Shown: piece by piece, positions 1 to 9,092 of the stretch
How positions within the stretch are numbered: position 1 is the stretch's first letter
How the letters are laid out: the number at the start of each line of letters is the position of its first letter
Assembly: GCF_018861755.1 (NCBI RefSeq)
Contig: NZ_JAHLEF010000008.1
Coordinates: 114,362 to 178,361, forward strand
Source of the DNA: Clostridium sp. CF012
Lineage (GTDB): Bacteria > Bacillota > Clostridia > Clostridiales > Clostridiaceae
DNA length: 64,000 nt
Direction of reading: 5' to 3'
Made by a program: the position numbers and the translations under genes
The notes under the pieces: generated by a model
Databases searched by the model: none
Told to the model about the DNA's origin: nothing
Seen by the model: only the letters and a program-made list of their open reading frames with translations

Positions 1-1304
1 TTATTTTCTCTACTTAAAACTCCCGCACAGGCCATAATATAGTTTTTGTCTAGGAGCACTTTGGCACCTTTTTTAGGTAGCATTGTAACTTCATCCTTTA
101 AGTATCTAATTCCTAGGAGCATGTCTTCACCTTTAGGAAGTCTTGTTAATGCACCCCCAGTTCCTATAATATATTTAACCTCAGATAAATCCTTACCATA
201 AGCCACAAAACCGCTTTCCCCATCATATTTCCTTTTTATAAATCCTACATGCCTACTTATTGCAACATCAAGTGCTTTTTTAGTTAGCAGGCTACTTGCA
301 TTTATATCTTCCACTTCTGTGGGTATTGGCTTTATGTGCTGAGTTATGTGTTCTTTAGTAAATTCACCTAAATCTCGCAGGTCAAGTAAATCTATTACAT
401 TTTTACTGTTAATGAAAACTCCAAGATCTCCTTCTACAGTTCTTTTAGCCTTTGGTTCAGGATTTACTAGCATATCTAAAACTACAGTACTTCCATCAGT
501 AACAGAATGTACATCTGTGGTAGCACCGCCTACATCAAAAACTACTAAATCACCTATGATGTCGTATAAAACCTTTGAACTTTCCATAACTGCTCCTGGA
601 GTTGGCATTATGCTTCCGTTTACCATTTCTTTTATTTTATTCATTCCAGGTGCTTTTACAATATTCTTTTCAAAAGCTTGTTGTATTATTTTTCTTGCTG
701 GTTCCACATTTAAGGTATCTACCATTGGATAAACGTTATCAATCAAATAAAGTTCTTGTCCCTTAAATATATTTTTTATTTCTTCTTGATTTTCGATGTT
801 TCCACAATATACAATAGGAATATTAAATTTTTCAGTGCTTATAAGTTCTGCATTATAAAGAGCTGTTTCTCTTTCACCATAATCAGTACCTCCAGCAATC
901 ATTATCATGTTAGGGTTTATATCATGGATTCTCTTTAAATCACTTTTTCTCATCTTGCCAGCAGTAACCATTTTAATGATACCTCCAGCGCCCAGAGCAG
1001 CTTCTCTAGCCGCTTTAACAGTCATCTGTTCCATTAGCCCGTGAACAGTTATTCTGAGCCCACCTGCAGCACTTGAAGTTGCCAGCATTGAGTCCCAGGT
1101 AAGTGATTCTCCAATTTGATTTTCTACATCTTTTACTGCAGTTTTGAGTCCTATAGTTACATCACCGTCTAAAACCGTAGTACAACTTTTACCTTGAAAA
1201 GGTATATTTACAACAACGCGGCCCCTATCGTCATAGATGGCATTAAAAGCTGTAACTAAAGTAGTGGTGCTGCCTATTTCAGCAACTAGATAATCTACCT
1301 TCAA
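1..1304 (-). CDS. GlmL/MutL-family ATPase, partial (3' end beyond window)
   Basis: Last visible gene of the ornithine operon; 434 residues are seen and the stop lies beyond the left edge. The start is a TTG at 1304, six bases after a strong AAGGGAGGAA ribosome binding site; no ATG fits. The fold is of the actin/Hsp70 ATPase type: EIGSTTT near residues 9-15 and VFDVGGATTDV near residue 253 look like the two phosphate-binding loops. This family accompanies B12-dependent mutases and aminomutases. A role in maintaining or reactivating the aminomutase is the usual inference, not something shown here. It starts 25 bases after the oraE stop and is clearly co-transcribed. Gene completeness cannot be judged. 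Confidence 0.85.
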   Translation of the reverse strand, partial: MKVDYLVAEIGSTTTLVTAFNAIYDDRGRVVVNIPFQGKSCTTVLDGDVTIGLKTAVKDVENQIGESLTWDSMLATSSAAGGLRITVHGLMEQMTVKAAREAALGAGGIIKMVTAGKMRKSDLKRIHDINPNMIMIAGGTDYGERETALYNAELISTEKFNIPIVYCGNIENQEEIKNIFKGQELYLIDNVYPMVDTLNVEPARKIIQQAFEKNIVKAPGMNKIKEMVNGSIMPTPGAVMESSKVLYDIIGDLVVFDVGGATTDVHSVTDGSTVVLDMLVNPEPKAKRTVEGDLGVFINSKNVIDLLDLRDLGEFTKEHITQHIKPIPTEVEDINASSLLTKKALDVAISRHVGFIKRKYDGESGFVAYGKDLSEVKYIIGTGGALTRLPKGEDMLLGIRYLKDEVTMLPKKGAKVLLDKNYIMACAGVLSREN

Positions 1305-1329
1305 AAGAATTTCCTCCCTTTTACGCTTC

Positions 1330-3534
1330 TTACTCTTCTTCTATATCAGGAATACCCATTAACCTTTTAATTATGAAAGATGCAACAGATGTACCATTTG
1401 ATCCACGTCCAAAGCCAACATCCATACCGTTTGCTTTAGCTATATCATCTGTTACTTGTGTACCACCAGAAATAAGTATAATTTTATCTCTTACTCCCTT
1501 TTCGGTGCAAAGATCACTAAGCTTTCTCATGTTCTTTATATGCACATCATTATGGGAAATGATTGTACTACATAATATTGCTTGAGCCTTTGATTCTATA
1601 GCAGCATCTACTAATTTTTCTATTGGACATGAGGTTCCAAGGTAAAGTGCTTCTATACCAAATCTTTCAACTCCACCATGTTTTATATCTATAACTTCTC
1701 TTAGTCCTACTGAATGTTCATCCTCGCCTACAGTAGCTGCGGCAACTTTTATTGGGTGCTCTTTTACGTAATCCTTCATAACTTGATTTGAAAGTACTTT
1801 TCTTCTCTTGGGAAGTACTAACTCATCTCGCTTTACAGGTGTAAAATCACAAATACCTTTAATTTCTACAAGACAACCTTCAGCTTTTTGTAGAACTTGT
1901 TTATGAAGAACTTCGACATTTTTAAGGTTCATTCTTTTACCCATTTCAAGGGCTGCTGCTTCACTAATCTGTTCATTTTCTGGTATGAATAGGGTAATCT
2001 TAACATATCCATCTTTAGCCCATTGAACTTCAGGAATGATAGTGCCATCTTCTTTAACTTTTTCCATTCTCTTAAATACATTATCATTTTCGTCTAATTC
2101 ATCAATATATTGAATCTTTGAATGGCTACATAAAGTACATTCATCTATTGGATCGCAAGCTTTTTTATATTCGCTTGGAACATTATTAAATCCAAAATGA
2201 CCACAAACCGGTGCAAAATAATCACTGTCTCTTAAAACTATTGTATCAACAGCATCTCCACCATCCATCTTTCTAGCAATACCATCATCATTTCTTTCTG
2301 GATACTCACCTGAATCTATAAAGAATCCTGCATCAACTGATTTAAAATATCCACCTACTTCTATCATTTCTTCAAGGAACATTATAGCTCTTTCTTCTAG
2401 TTCCCTAGCTTTTTCAGGTAGATATCCAGTCTTCTTAAGTTCAATCATGTCCATTAGACCATCCATACCTAAAAAGGACTGTTTTGTAGTGTTTATAGCA
2501 TGTATATTATTATAATGCCAAGGAACATTACGTCCTTCATCAGGAGTTATAGTACTTTGGATATCAACAGAAGTTAATTCTGAAATTAACAAATTTAATG
2601 TATGACCAACTGTAGCTTCTCTTTCACAAGATTCTACATATTTTGTATTCATTTGAGCTCTCATTTTATATTTTTTAAAGAAATGTCTAAGTGCTACTGC
2701 ATAAGGTAAATCATATCTCATACATGGAGCTGGAGCTGAAGTTGGTGGCACAGTTGAAAGGGCAATATTTTCAGGCTTCATACCTACCATTTCTGAAAAA
2801 CAAGAATTTATAGCATGTTGTACCATAAGCTCTGGCATTACTTTATAACCTTTCATAGCTGTTGCATTTGCATTATGTGCACCATCTATTTGAAGGATAT
2901 TTGCCCAGGACATTACACCTTTTGCAACTGCTGCATCTACAAAAGATCTATACATATTAATATTTCTATAAAGTACATTGTATTGTGGATCTTGATGAGC
3001 TCCGTTAACGCCTTCTTCTGCGAACATAACCGCTACATCAGGACCTGCCACACCAGATACATAGGAGTGGAAATTAATTCTTCTTCCTACTTCTTCTTCT
3101 ATTAAATCTATAGCTTTTCTTGTTGCTCTAACTTCTTTTCTAGTTATTGGAACTCCACCTATACCTTCAGGGCTTCCTTCTAATAAACCATCAAAATGAC
3201 TTTGTCCCATTGTCCTTATAACCATTAAATGATCCGCACCATGCCATGCAGCCATTCTCATCCTTCTTATATCATCTTCAAATCTTCCTGAAGCTATTTC
3301 TGTTGTAATAACAGGTCTTGGTTGCGGGTCTATACCTTCAAAACTTCTTGCTGCAGGAAGGCCATGACTTTTCTTAAGTGGAGCTGATATTTCATGGTAG
3401 GTGAATTCCCCTACTTTTCCTTCTTTATTTTCTTCTCTCCAGTGCCAGCCTCTCCATTTAGGTTCATATTTATCTAAGTCTTTTAATATTTCTTCTACAT
3501 TAAGCTTTACATTTTCTTCTAACTTTTCTACCAT
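1330..3534 (-). CDS. oraE: D-ornithine 4,5-aminomutase, large (beta) subunit
   Basis: Adenosylcobalamin- and PLP-dependent subunit that migrates the terminal amino group of D-ornithine to give 2,4-diaminopentanoate, in cytosolic ornithine fermentation. The protein has 734 residues, the usual family length. The C-terminal B12 domain shows the D-x-H-x-x-G signature at residues 605-610 (DEHSVG), with His607 as expected axial cobalt ligand. Lys618 sits eleven residues later, the spacing expected for the lysine that holds PLP in the Clostridium sticklandii enzyme. The N-terminal TIM-barrel half is intact. Its ATG overlaps the oraS stop by one base (TAATG), indicating translational coupling. Confidence 0.96.
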   Translation of the reverse strand: MVEKLEENVKLNVEEILKDLDKYEPKWRGWHWREENKEGKVGEFTYHEISAPLKKSHGLPAARSFEGIDPQPRPVITTEIASGRFEDDIRRMRMAAWHGADHLMVIRTMGQSHFDGLLEGSPEGIGGVPITRKEVRATRKAIDLIEEEVGRRINFHSYVSGVAGPDVAVMFAEEGVNGAHQDPQYNVLYRNINMYRSFVDAAVAKGVMSWANILQIDGAHNANATAMKGYKVMPELMVQHAINSCFSEMVGMKPENIALSTVPPTSAPAPCMRYDLPYAVALRHFFKKYKMRAQMNTKYVESCEREATVGHTLNLLISELTSVDIQSTITPDEGRNVPWHYNNIHAINTTKQSFLGMDGLMDMIELKKTGYLPEKARELEERAIMFLEEMIEVGGYFKSVDAGFFIDSGEYPERNDDGIARKMDGGDAVDTIVLRDSDYFAPVCGHFGFNNVPSEYKKACDPIDECTLCSHSKIQYIDELDENDNVFKRMEKVKEDGTIIPEVQWAKDGYVKITLFIPENEQISEAAALEMGKRMNLKNVEVLHKQVLQKAEGCLVEIKGICDFTPVKRDELVLPKRRKVLSNQVMKDYVKEHPIKVAAATVGEDEHSVGLREVIDIKHGGVERFGIEALYLGTSCPIEKLVDAAIESKAQAILCSTIISHNDVHIKNMRKLSDLCTEKGVRDKIILISGGTQVTDDIAKANGMDVGFGRGSNGTSVASFIIKRLMGIPDIEEE

Positions 3535-3899
3535 TACTTGTCACTTCCCTTCATTTTTTCTGAGATGATATCCCAGCCTATTCCAATAGACAATTCCTCT
3601 CCTGCTTTAAGGTAATCCATGTTCTGAAGCTTTGCATAAGTTAAAATAACATTTCCGATACCTTTGGAAAGTAAGTTGTACTTTGTACCATAATCAATTA
3701 ATGGTTTCGCCTGCAAACTTGAAAATCCCATTCTGAGTACTACAGATCTCTCAATAGCTGGAGACGTATGAGTATAGGCTAAATCAACAATAGGTTTTAC
3801 AATTTCCTCGGTTAAGCTCCAAAACCTGTCATATAATTGATCCTCGGTAAGGCTTTTTAAATGTTCTCTTCTTTTTTCAAAATCATCTTCTCTTTTCAT
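3534..3899 (-). CDS. oraS: D-ornithine 4,5-aminomutase, small (alpha) subunit
   Basis: Small partner subunit of ornithine aminomutase, 121 residues as in the family. It has no cofactor motif of its own and assembles with OraE into an alpha2beta2 enzyme. The sequence is rich in charged helices at the N-terminus, and GIGWDIISEKM near the end is characteristic. It starts 14 bases after the ortB stop, with a GGGGGAAATT ribosome binding site, and its stop codon overlaps the oraE start. The assignment rests on gene order and on the sequence being recognisable as OraS. Confidence 0.94.
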   Translation of the reverse strand: MKREDDFEKRREHLKSLTEDQLYDRFWSLTEEIVKPIVDLAYTHTSPAIERSVVLRMGFSSLQAKPLIDYGTKYNLLSKGIGNVILTYAKLQNMDYLKAGEELSIGIGWDIISEKMKGSDK

Positions 3900-3913
3900 A
3901 AATTAATTTCCCC

Positions 3914-5326
3914 CTAACATATTTCAACATTATGTTGTTTTAATATTTCAACTACTTTTTTATTACTCAGTTTTGTTTCTGTGGACAAAAACTCAATATC
4001 TACCTGTTCAACTTTATTATCTACTAATTTATTTACTACATTTTTCATATAAGAATTTTTTAACCCATCCATATCTAAATCTGTAACTGTTACCTTTGAT
4101 GGATGAGATGGAATTACTATATTTTCACCTGGTACTTGCTCTTTTGGATCGCCTACATAAACTTTAATTCCGTTATCTTTAGCAAAATTAAGCTGCGGTA
4201 TTAAATGTTTTCCAGCTCCCGTGTATTCAGTCTCTTGTACAACTATTATGGCATCATCCTCGTATTCTTGAGCAATTGAAAAGGCTGCTACTAGGGAGGT
4301 ATTTCCTGCTGGTCCTCTTTCTAGTCCTTCAAGCACAGCTAATATTTCAGTCATCCAAAATACATCACCTTGTGTGGTAGTTACATATCTATCCAAATAC
4401 CTCAGAGGCCTAGCTGCACTTCTAGGTACATCGGATCTATCTGGATTTGTCAAAAATGGAATGCCAAATCCTGTATGTCCTGTTGTAAAGGATTTCTTAT
4501 TAAAGTCTATATCAGACGCCATATGCAGCCCTGAAAGATCAACTGATGCTCCGATTATTTTCGTTTTAACAGCACCGGCCTTTATAAGTCCCCTAGCAGT
4601 ACCAGTAACATTGCCACCTCCTGCATGAGTTATAATAACTGCCTCAGGATCTTTACCAAATTTTTCTCTACACTGCTCAGCTATTTCATAGCCTAGTGTT
4701 TCTATGCCTGCTACTCCATAAGAGGAATATAAGGAGGCATTATAATAACCTGTATCTTCAAGTATTTTAAGGTATGTATAAAATAATTCAGGTCCTACAG
4801 AGAGTCTAATAACTTCTGCTCCAAAACCCTCACATTTTCTTCCTTTTTCTAGTATTTCAGGCTGTCCAACTTTTCTTGAATCATAACATTCGTTTGCTAT
4901 TATACATTTAAGTCCTCTAATGTTTGCTTGGGATGCAACTGCAGCTCCGTAATTACCTGAAGTAGCTGCGCCTACACCGTTATATCCTCTGTTCATCGCA
5001 TCAAATACAGATATAGATGCTCTTCTATCTTTAAAACTTCCAGAAGGATTACAGCTCTCATCCTTTACAAATATTCTAGCTGCATGTCCAGTCTTAGAAG
5101 TCTTTCTCGCAAGTTTTGTAATGTTTTTTAGCTCTATTAGTGGAGTGTTTCCTACCCCTACCTCATTTTGAATTTCTTTAACTTCATCTAAGCAATATCC
5201 AACATCTTTCATCAATCCTTCATAATCAAAGGAAAGCTTGCCAGTTTCATATTTACTATAATCTATTCCTATAGATTTAAGAATTATTTCATTCTTACGC
5301 TCCATAAGCTCTTCATATTTATTCAC
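3914..5326 (-). CDS. ortB: 2-amino-4-oxopentanoate thiolase, beta subunit
   Basis: PLP-dependent subunit of the thiolase that cleaves 2-amino-4-oxopentanoate with CoA to acetyl-CoA and D-alanine, the last step of oxidative ornithine breakdown. The fold resembles threonine synthase/cysteine synthase: the PLP lysine is Lys99 in SGSFKDRRAS, and HAGGGNVTGTARG is the phosphate-binding glycine loop. The 470 residues match the family. It lies 37 bases after ortA and 14 before oraS, in the conserved order ortA-ortB-oraS-oraE. Together with OrtA it forms the active enzyme. Confidence 0.95.
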   Translation of the reverse strand: MNKYEELMERKNEIILKSIGIDYSKYETGKLSFDYEGLMKDVGYCLDEVKEIQNEVGVGNTPLIELKNITKLARKTSKTGHAARIFVKDESCNPSGSFKDRRASISVFDAMNRGYNGVGAATSGNYGAAVASQANIRGLKCIIANECYDSRKVGQPEILEKGRKCEGFGAEVIRLSVGPELFYTYLKILEDTGYYNASLYSSYGVAGIETLGYEIAEQCREKFGKDPEAVIITHAGGGNVTGTARGLIKAGAVKTKIIGASVDLSGLHMASDIDFNKKSFTTGHTGFGIPFLTNPDRSDVPRSAARPLRYLDRYVTTTQGDVFWMTEILAVLEGLERGPAGNTSLVAAFSIAQEYEDDAIIVVQETEYTGAGKHLIPQLNFAKDNGIKVYVGDPKEQVPGENIVIPSHPSKVTVTDLDMDGLKNSYMKNVVNKLVDNKVEQVDIEFLSTETKLSNKKVVEILKQHNVEIC

Positions 5327-5363
5327 CCTTTATTACCTCCTCTTAAAACTATGATTAAACTCA

Positions 5364-5654
5364 TTATTTTGCTATTATTTCTCTAGCTTGTTTTCCTATA
5401 TTGCTTATTTCTTCAACATATTTGCCATAGGTATGATAATAGCCTGGCTCTATGTCCACAATTGTGCCTTGAGCAATTCTGCCAATATTAGTTTCAACTT
5501 GTACTTGTCCTCCAAGTTCACAATCACTAAGGCACTTTCCACATGTCCAGCTTTTAAGAGGAGTTTTTTTTGTCTCATCTGGTATATTCGAAGCTCTATC
5601 TTCTGGTGTTAAAACCGTTTCTTCTACTTCAACCCAGGTGCCTTTTTTTATCAT
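5364..5654 (-). CDS. ortA: 2-amino-4-oxopentanoate thiolase, alpha subunit
   Basis: Small subunit of the ornithine-pathway thiolase, 96 residues. It carries a cysteine-containing motif, WTCGKCLSDCELGG (about residues 36-49), and a C-terminal HTYGKYVEEI segment typical of OrtA. It is the first gene of the operon and has a strong AGGGAGGTAAAAATA ribosome binding site. A consensus sigma-54 promoter lies about 55-70 bases upstream of the start. In other clostridia the 2,4-diaminopentanoate dehydrogenase gene (ord) usually precedes ortA; here the regulator gene takes that place and ord is not in the window. Confidence 0.93.
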   Translation of the reverse strand: MIKKGTWVEVEETVLTPEDRASNIPDETKKTPLKSWTCGKCLSDCELGGQVQVETNIGRIAQGTIVDIEPGYYHTYGKYVEEISNIGKQAREIIAK

Positions 5655-5708
5655 TATTTTTACCTCCCTTTTTTAAAATATTATTGAAAGTACTTTCTTA
5701 ATTGTAGA

Positions 5709-5723
5709 GCAATTTCTGTGCCA
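5709..5723 (-). promoter_or_regulatory. Sigma-54 (-24/-12) promoter of the ornithine operon
   Basis: On the minus strand the sequence reads TTGGCAC-AGAAA-TTGC. This matches the sigma-54 consensus TGGCAC-N5-TTGC exactly, with the invariant GG and GC 12 bases apart. Transcription would begin near 5697, leaving a leader of about 45 bases before ortA. The gene immediately upstream encodes a sigma-54 activator, which supports the call. Confidence 0.9.
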
Positions 5724-5730
5724 AATAGAA

Positions 5731-5768
5731 AACACATGTATTTAAGCCATTGCTTAAATACATGTGTT
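5731..5768 (-). terminator. Perfect 17-bp inverted repeat, probable terminator of the rocR-like gene
   Basis: Arms AACACATGTATTTAAGC and its exact complement enclose a four-base loop. On the minus strand the hairpin runs into GTGTTTTCTATTT, a moderately T-rich tail, so it can end transcription of the regulator gene. It sits only eight bases upstream of the -24 element, so it may also be read as a protein-binding palindrome. Both roles are possible. Confidence 0.6.
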
Positions 5769-5858
5769 TATTATTCGCAAAATATTCTGCATATATTTTT
5801 TAAAATTGTTGAATTTAAATCAATAATTACTAATTATCTACCTTTTTACAGGGTTTGG

Positions 5859-5884
5859 TGTACATGCAAAAAATTATGCATACA
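5859..5884. promoter_or_regulatory. Candidate upstream activator site for the RocR-like protein
   Basis: Imperfect dyad in which TGTACATGCA faces TATGCATACA across a short A/T stretch, about 140 bases upstream of the sigma-54 -24 element. That is the distance at which enhancer-binding proteins usually sit. The symmetry is imperfect and the region is AT-rich, so this is only a candidate. Confidence 0.3.
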
Positions 5885-5904
5885 TAGCAAAAAAACTTGC
5901 TTCC

Positions 5905-7299
5905 TTAGAATTCTTCTATTATTTTATGTATTTTTATTTTATATTGAAGATTTTGTCTTGAAATGCTAAGTTCTCTAGCAGCTTTACTAACATTAAAATC
6001 ATTCTTTTTTAGTATTTTTTCTATTATGCTCTTTTCAATACCGCTCATATAATTTTCTAAATGGAAGCTTCCATCATTTATTGTATTAATGTCATGAACA
6101 TTAGTACAATTATCATATGCTATTCTAAAATCAAAGTAGTTTTCTGTTAAAATGGAATTATAGTCTGCCATATTTATTGCAGATTCAATAACATTTGTTA
6201 GCTCTCTTATGTTTCCTGGCCAATTATATTGTAGAAGCTTTTTCATCATATCTTCATCAATGCCTCTTATATTTTTATAAAGAATTTTATTGTATTTTTC
6301 AATTAACTTGTCCACAAATATAGGGATATCGTCTTTTCTATCTCTTAGTGGAGGTATATTTATTCTCAGTACACATAACCTATAATAAAAATCTTTTCTT
6401 AATTTTCCACTTTCAATAAGTTTTGCTGGGTCTTCATTTAAGGTAGCGATTATTCTTACATCAATATCAATACTTTTAGTTCCTCCAATTGGCCTTATAT
6501 ACCCCTCTTGAAGTACTCTTAGTAGTTTAGATTGAAGATATGGCTCTAGTGAATTAACCTCGTCTAATAAAATAGTTCCATGATTTGCTTCTTCAAATAA
6601 TCCTTTTTTATTCTCAGCCCCTGTAAAACCACCTTTTTCTGTACCAAAAAGCATTCCCTCTAGTAATAGAGCAGGAATAGCTGCACAATTTATAGGAATA
6701 AATGGCTTATCTTTTCTTACCCCACCATAATGAATACTTTGAGAAAAAACTTCTTTGCCTGATCCAGTTTCTGCATATAATAATACAGAGGAACTTGACA
6801 TGCTAGCTTTTTTAGCTTTGTCTATAGCGATTTTCATAGTAGGACTATCACCATATATATCACTAAAAGTATAATGGCTATTAATTTTTTTATCCAAATT
6901 TTGCAATTTGCAAATGTTCTCAGTTAGTTCTTTTAATTGAGTCATGTCTTTTGCTATTTCAATCACCGCTATAACTTTATTATCTACAGTTACTGGAACA
7001 GTAGTATTTATAGTAGTGACTTTTTTCTTATATCCATTACCATAATGTTGTATTAAACCTACAATTTTTTCACCGGTCTTTAATACATTCATAATGGTGG
7101 AATCATCATCTTTTACATCTTCTAGATACTCGCTAACCTTTTTTCCTAAGACTTCACTAGGATCTACACCCTCGACTTTTCCCATGGCACTATTATAATA
7201 TATAGTCTTGCCATCACTGTCTACTACTTGAATTCCTTCCTCCAAATTTTCTAATAGGCATGCTAATATCTTTTCTGCGCTTGGAATTTTACTATCCAT
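5905..7299 (-). CDS. RocR-like sigma-54-dependent transcriptional activator (PAS-AAA+-Fis HTH)
   Basis: Enhancer-binding protein of 464 residues, close in size and layout to Bacillus RocR, the activator of arginine/ornithine catabolism. An N-terminal PAS domain covers about residues 15-120. The AAA+ domain has the Walker A AETGSGKE at 176-183 and LLDEV at 244-248. The sigma-54-contact loop reads GGFTGA (223-228) instead of GAFTGA. A Fis-type helix-turn-helix lies in the last 45 residues. The start is ATG 7299 after GGGAGGGGTAAT. It lies directly upstream of the ornithine operon, which has a sigma-54 promoter; control by ornithine or a related amino acid through the PAS domain is inferred. Confidence 0.9.
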   Translation of the reverse strand: MDSKIPSAEKILACLLENLEEGIQVVDSDGKTIYYNSAMGKVEGVDPSEVLGKKVSEYLEDVKDDDSTIMNVLKTGEKIVGLIQHYGNGYKKKVTTINTTVPVTVDNKVIAVIEIAKDMTQLKELTENICKLQNLDKKINSHYTFSDIYGDSPTMKIAIDKAKKASMSSSSVLLYAETGSGKEVFSQSIHYGGVRKDKPFIPINCAAIPALLLEGMLFGTEKGGFTGAENKKGLFEEANHGTILLDEVNSLEPYLQSKLLRVLQEGYIRPIGGTKSIDIDVRIIATLNEDPAKLIESGKLRKDFYYRLCVLRINIPPLRDRKDDIPIFVDKLIEKYNKILYKNIRGIDEDMMKKLLQYNWPGNIRELTNVIESAINMADYNSILTENYFDFRIAYDNCTNVHDINTINDGSFHLENYMSGIEKSIIEKILKKNDFNVSKAARELSISRQNLQYKIKIHKIIEEF

Positions 7300-7364
7300 A
7301 TTACCCCTCCCTAATGGAGTATTTACAATTTAAATTAATTATACCACATGGAATTTTATTATGT

Positions 7365-7401
7365 AAAAAAATAACACCGGCAATGAACCAATGTTATTTT
7401 T
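7365..7401 (-). terminator. Intrinsic terminator of glyA
   Basis: Arms AAAAATAACA and TGTTATTTTT, with extra GG/CC pairing inside, lie 44 bases after the glyA stop. On the minus strand the stem ends in a run of seven T. Confidence 0.75.
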
Positions 7402-7444
7402 AATATTTATTTTATATATGGCTCCTATTTAATTCCCCAAGTTC

Positions 7445-8674
7445 TTAATATAATGGGAATTTACTACATAATTGAACTACTTTTTCTCTAATTCCTTCTA
7501 AATTACCCTCTCTATTTTCTATAGTTTCATTCATAAGCTGTGCTATTATTTTCATTTCTGCTTCTTTAAAGCCTCTTGTAGTTACTGCAGGTGTTCCGAT
7601 TCTTATACCACTTGTAACAAAGGGACTTAATGTCTCGTTTGGTACAGTGTTTTTATTTACAGTAATACCCACAAGGTCTAATAGCTTTTCAGCTTCTTTT
7701 CCAGTTATATTTTTGTTTGTTAATTCTATAAGTAAAAGATGGTTATCTGTACCGCCAGATACCAATTTAAATCCGTATTTTAAAAGTTCTTCTCCAAGTA
7801 TTTTTGCATTTTTAACTACTTGTTCAATGTAAACTTTGAATTCTGGCCTAAGAGCTTCTCCAAAACAAACAGCTTTCGCAGCTATAGTCTGCATTAATGG
7901 TCCACCTTGCATACCTGGGAAAATAGACTTGTCTATTATTTTTGCATATTTTTCTTTACATAAAATTGCTCCACCTCTAGGTCCTCTGAGTGTTTTATGA
8001 GTAGTCGTTGTGACAAAATCAGCATATGGCACTGGAGACTGATGTGCTCCTGTTGCAACAAGCCCTGCGATATGCGCCATATCTACAAACATATAAGCTC
8101 CCACTTCATCACAGATTTCTCTAAAGGCTGCAAAATCTATAGATCTTGGGTAAGCACTGGCACCAATAACTATCATTTTAGGATTATGTTCTTTAGCGAG
8201 TGTCCTCACCTCTTCATAATCTATAGTCTCTGTTTCTAGATTAACGCCATAAGGAATGAAGTTATATAAAATTCCTGAAAAATTCACTTTACTTCCATGA
8301 GTTAAATGTCCACCATGACTCAGATTCATACCTAGTACTGTATCTCCTGGTTTTAACACAGAAAAGTAAACAGCCATATTAGCTTGTGAACCTGAATGGG
8401 GTTGCACATTAGCATGTTCTGCACCGAAAAGTTCTTTCATCCTATCGCGGGCTAAATTCTCGACTTTATCAACTACTTCACAACCGCCATAATATCTTTT
8501 AGCAGGGTAACCTTCTGCATATTTATTAGTTAATATAGAACCATTTGCTTCCATTACTGCTTTACTAACAAAATTTTCAGAAGCAATTAGTTCAATATGA
8601 TCCTCTTGTCTTGCATTTTCCTCTTCAATAATTTCGTAAACTTTTAAATCACTGTTTTTTAAATATTCCATCAT
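7445..8674 (-). CDS. glyA: Serine hydroxymethyltransferase
   Basis: Cytosolic PLP enzyme interconverting serine and glycine with tetrahydrofolate, a main source of one-carbon units. The 409 residues are full length. The PLP lysine is Lys227 in [10 protein letters not shown]. The substrate/PLP loops HSGSQANM and DMAHIAGL are present. The first ATG (8674) follows a GAGAGGAAGGG site. The gene is monocistronic, with a consensus-like promoter at 8787-8815 and a terminator downstream. It is divergent from the threonine/serine exporter genes, which suggests a shared link to serine/threonine balance. Confidence 0.97.
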   Translation of the reverse strand: MMEYLKNSDLKVYEIIEEENARQEDHIELIASENFVSKAVMEANGSILTNKYAEGYPAKRYYGGCEVVDKVENLARDRMKELFGAEHANVQPHSGSQANMAVYFSVLKPGDTVLGMNLSHGGHLTHGSKVNFSGILYNFIPYGVNLETETIDYEEVRTLAKEHNPKMIVIGASAYPRSIDFAAFREICDEVGAYMFVDMAHIAGLVATGAHQSPVPYADFVTTTTHKTLRGPRGGAILCKEKYAKIIDKSIFPGMQGGPLMQTIAAKAVCFGEALRPEFKVYIEQVVKNAKILGEELLKYGFKLVSGGTDNHLLLIELTNKNITGKEAEKLLDLVGITVNKNTVPNETLSPFVTSGIRIGTPAVTTRGFKEAEMKIIAQLMNETIENREGNLEGIREKVVQLCSKFPLY

Positions 8675-8786
8675 ATACGTACCCTTCCTCTCTTTTTTAG
8701 ATTAATTGATTATTTTGAATTTATATTTCTAGAATTAAATAAATTTTTAAAACTAAATAATTTTTGAAATTATTTATTATACTCCC

Positions 8787-8815
8787 ATTATAAAATTTAA
8801 TAACTTATTAATCAA
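8787..8815 (-). promoter_or_regulatory. Sigma-A-type promoter of glyA
   Basis: The minus strand reads TTGATT, a 17-base spacer, then TATAAT. Transcription would start near 8780, giving a leader of about 105 bases before glyA. No recognised riboswitch fold was seen in that leader. Confidence 0.65.
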
Positions 8816-9092
8816 CCTAAAGATGAAATTTTCCACGAATTTTCTGAATTATTTGAGAAATATATTTGTTATGGGATTTTAATACACTTTATAGCATATT
8901 ACTATAAGTATGGCTATATTTCAGAGTATAAACAATAACAAATAATTCAATTTTCCAAATAATAATAGTTTTTTAGGTTTATGGTATATAATGATAGTAC
9001 GAATTTATTATAATATAATATGTGCAACTTTATATTTACGCTTAATAATAGCTATATAAATCTAAAATTAGTTTTTACTGAAAGGAGATCCA
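8816..9092. other. AT-rich divergent intergenic region, no gene seen
   Basis: The gap between glyA and thrE spans 8675-9092. Beyond the glyA promoter it is very AT-rich. A TATAAT at 8987-8992 could serve the plus-strand exporter genes, but no good -35 element is paired with it. No small gene or stable RNA structure was recognised. Confidence 0.5.
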
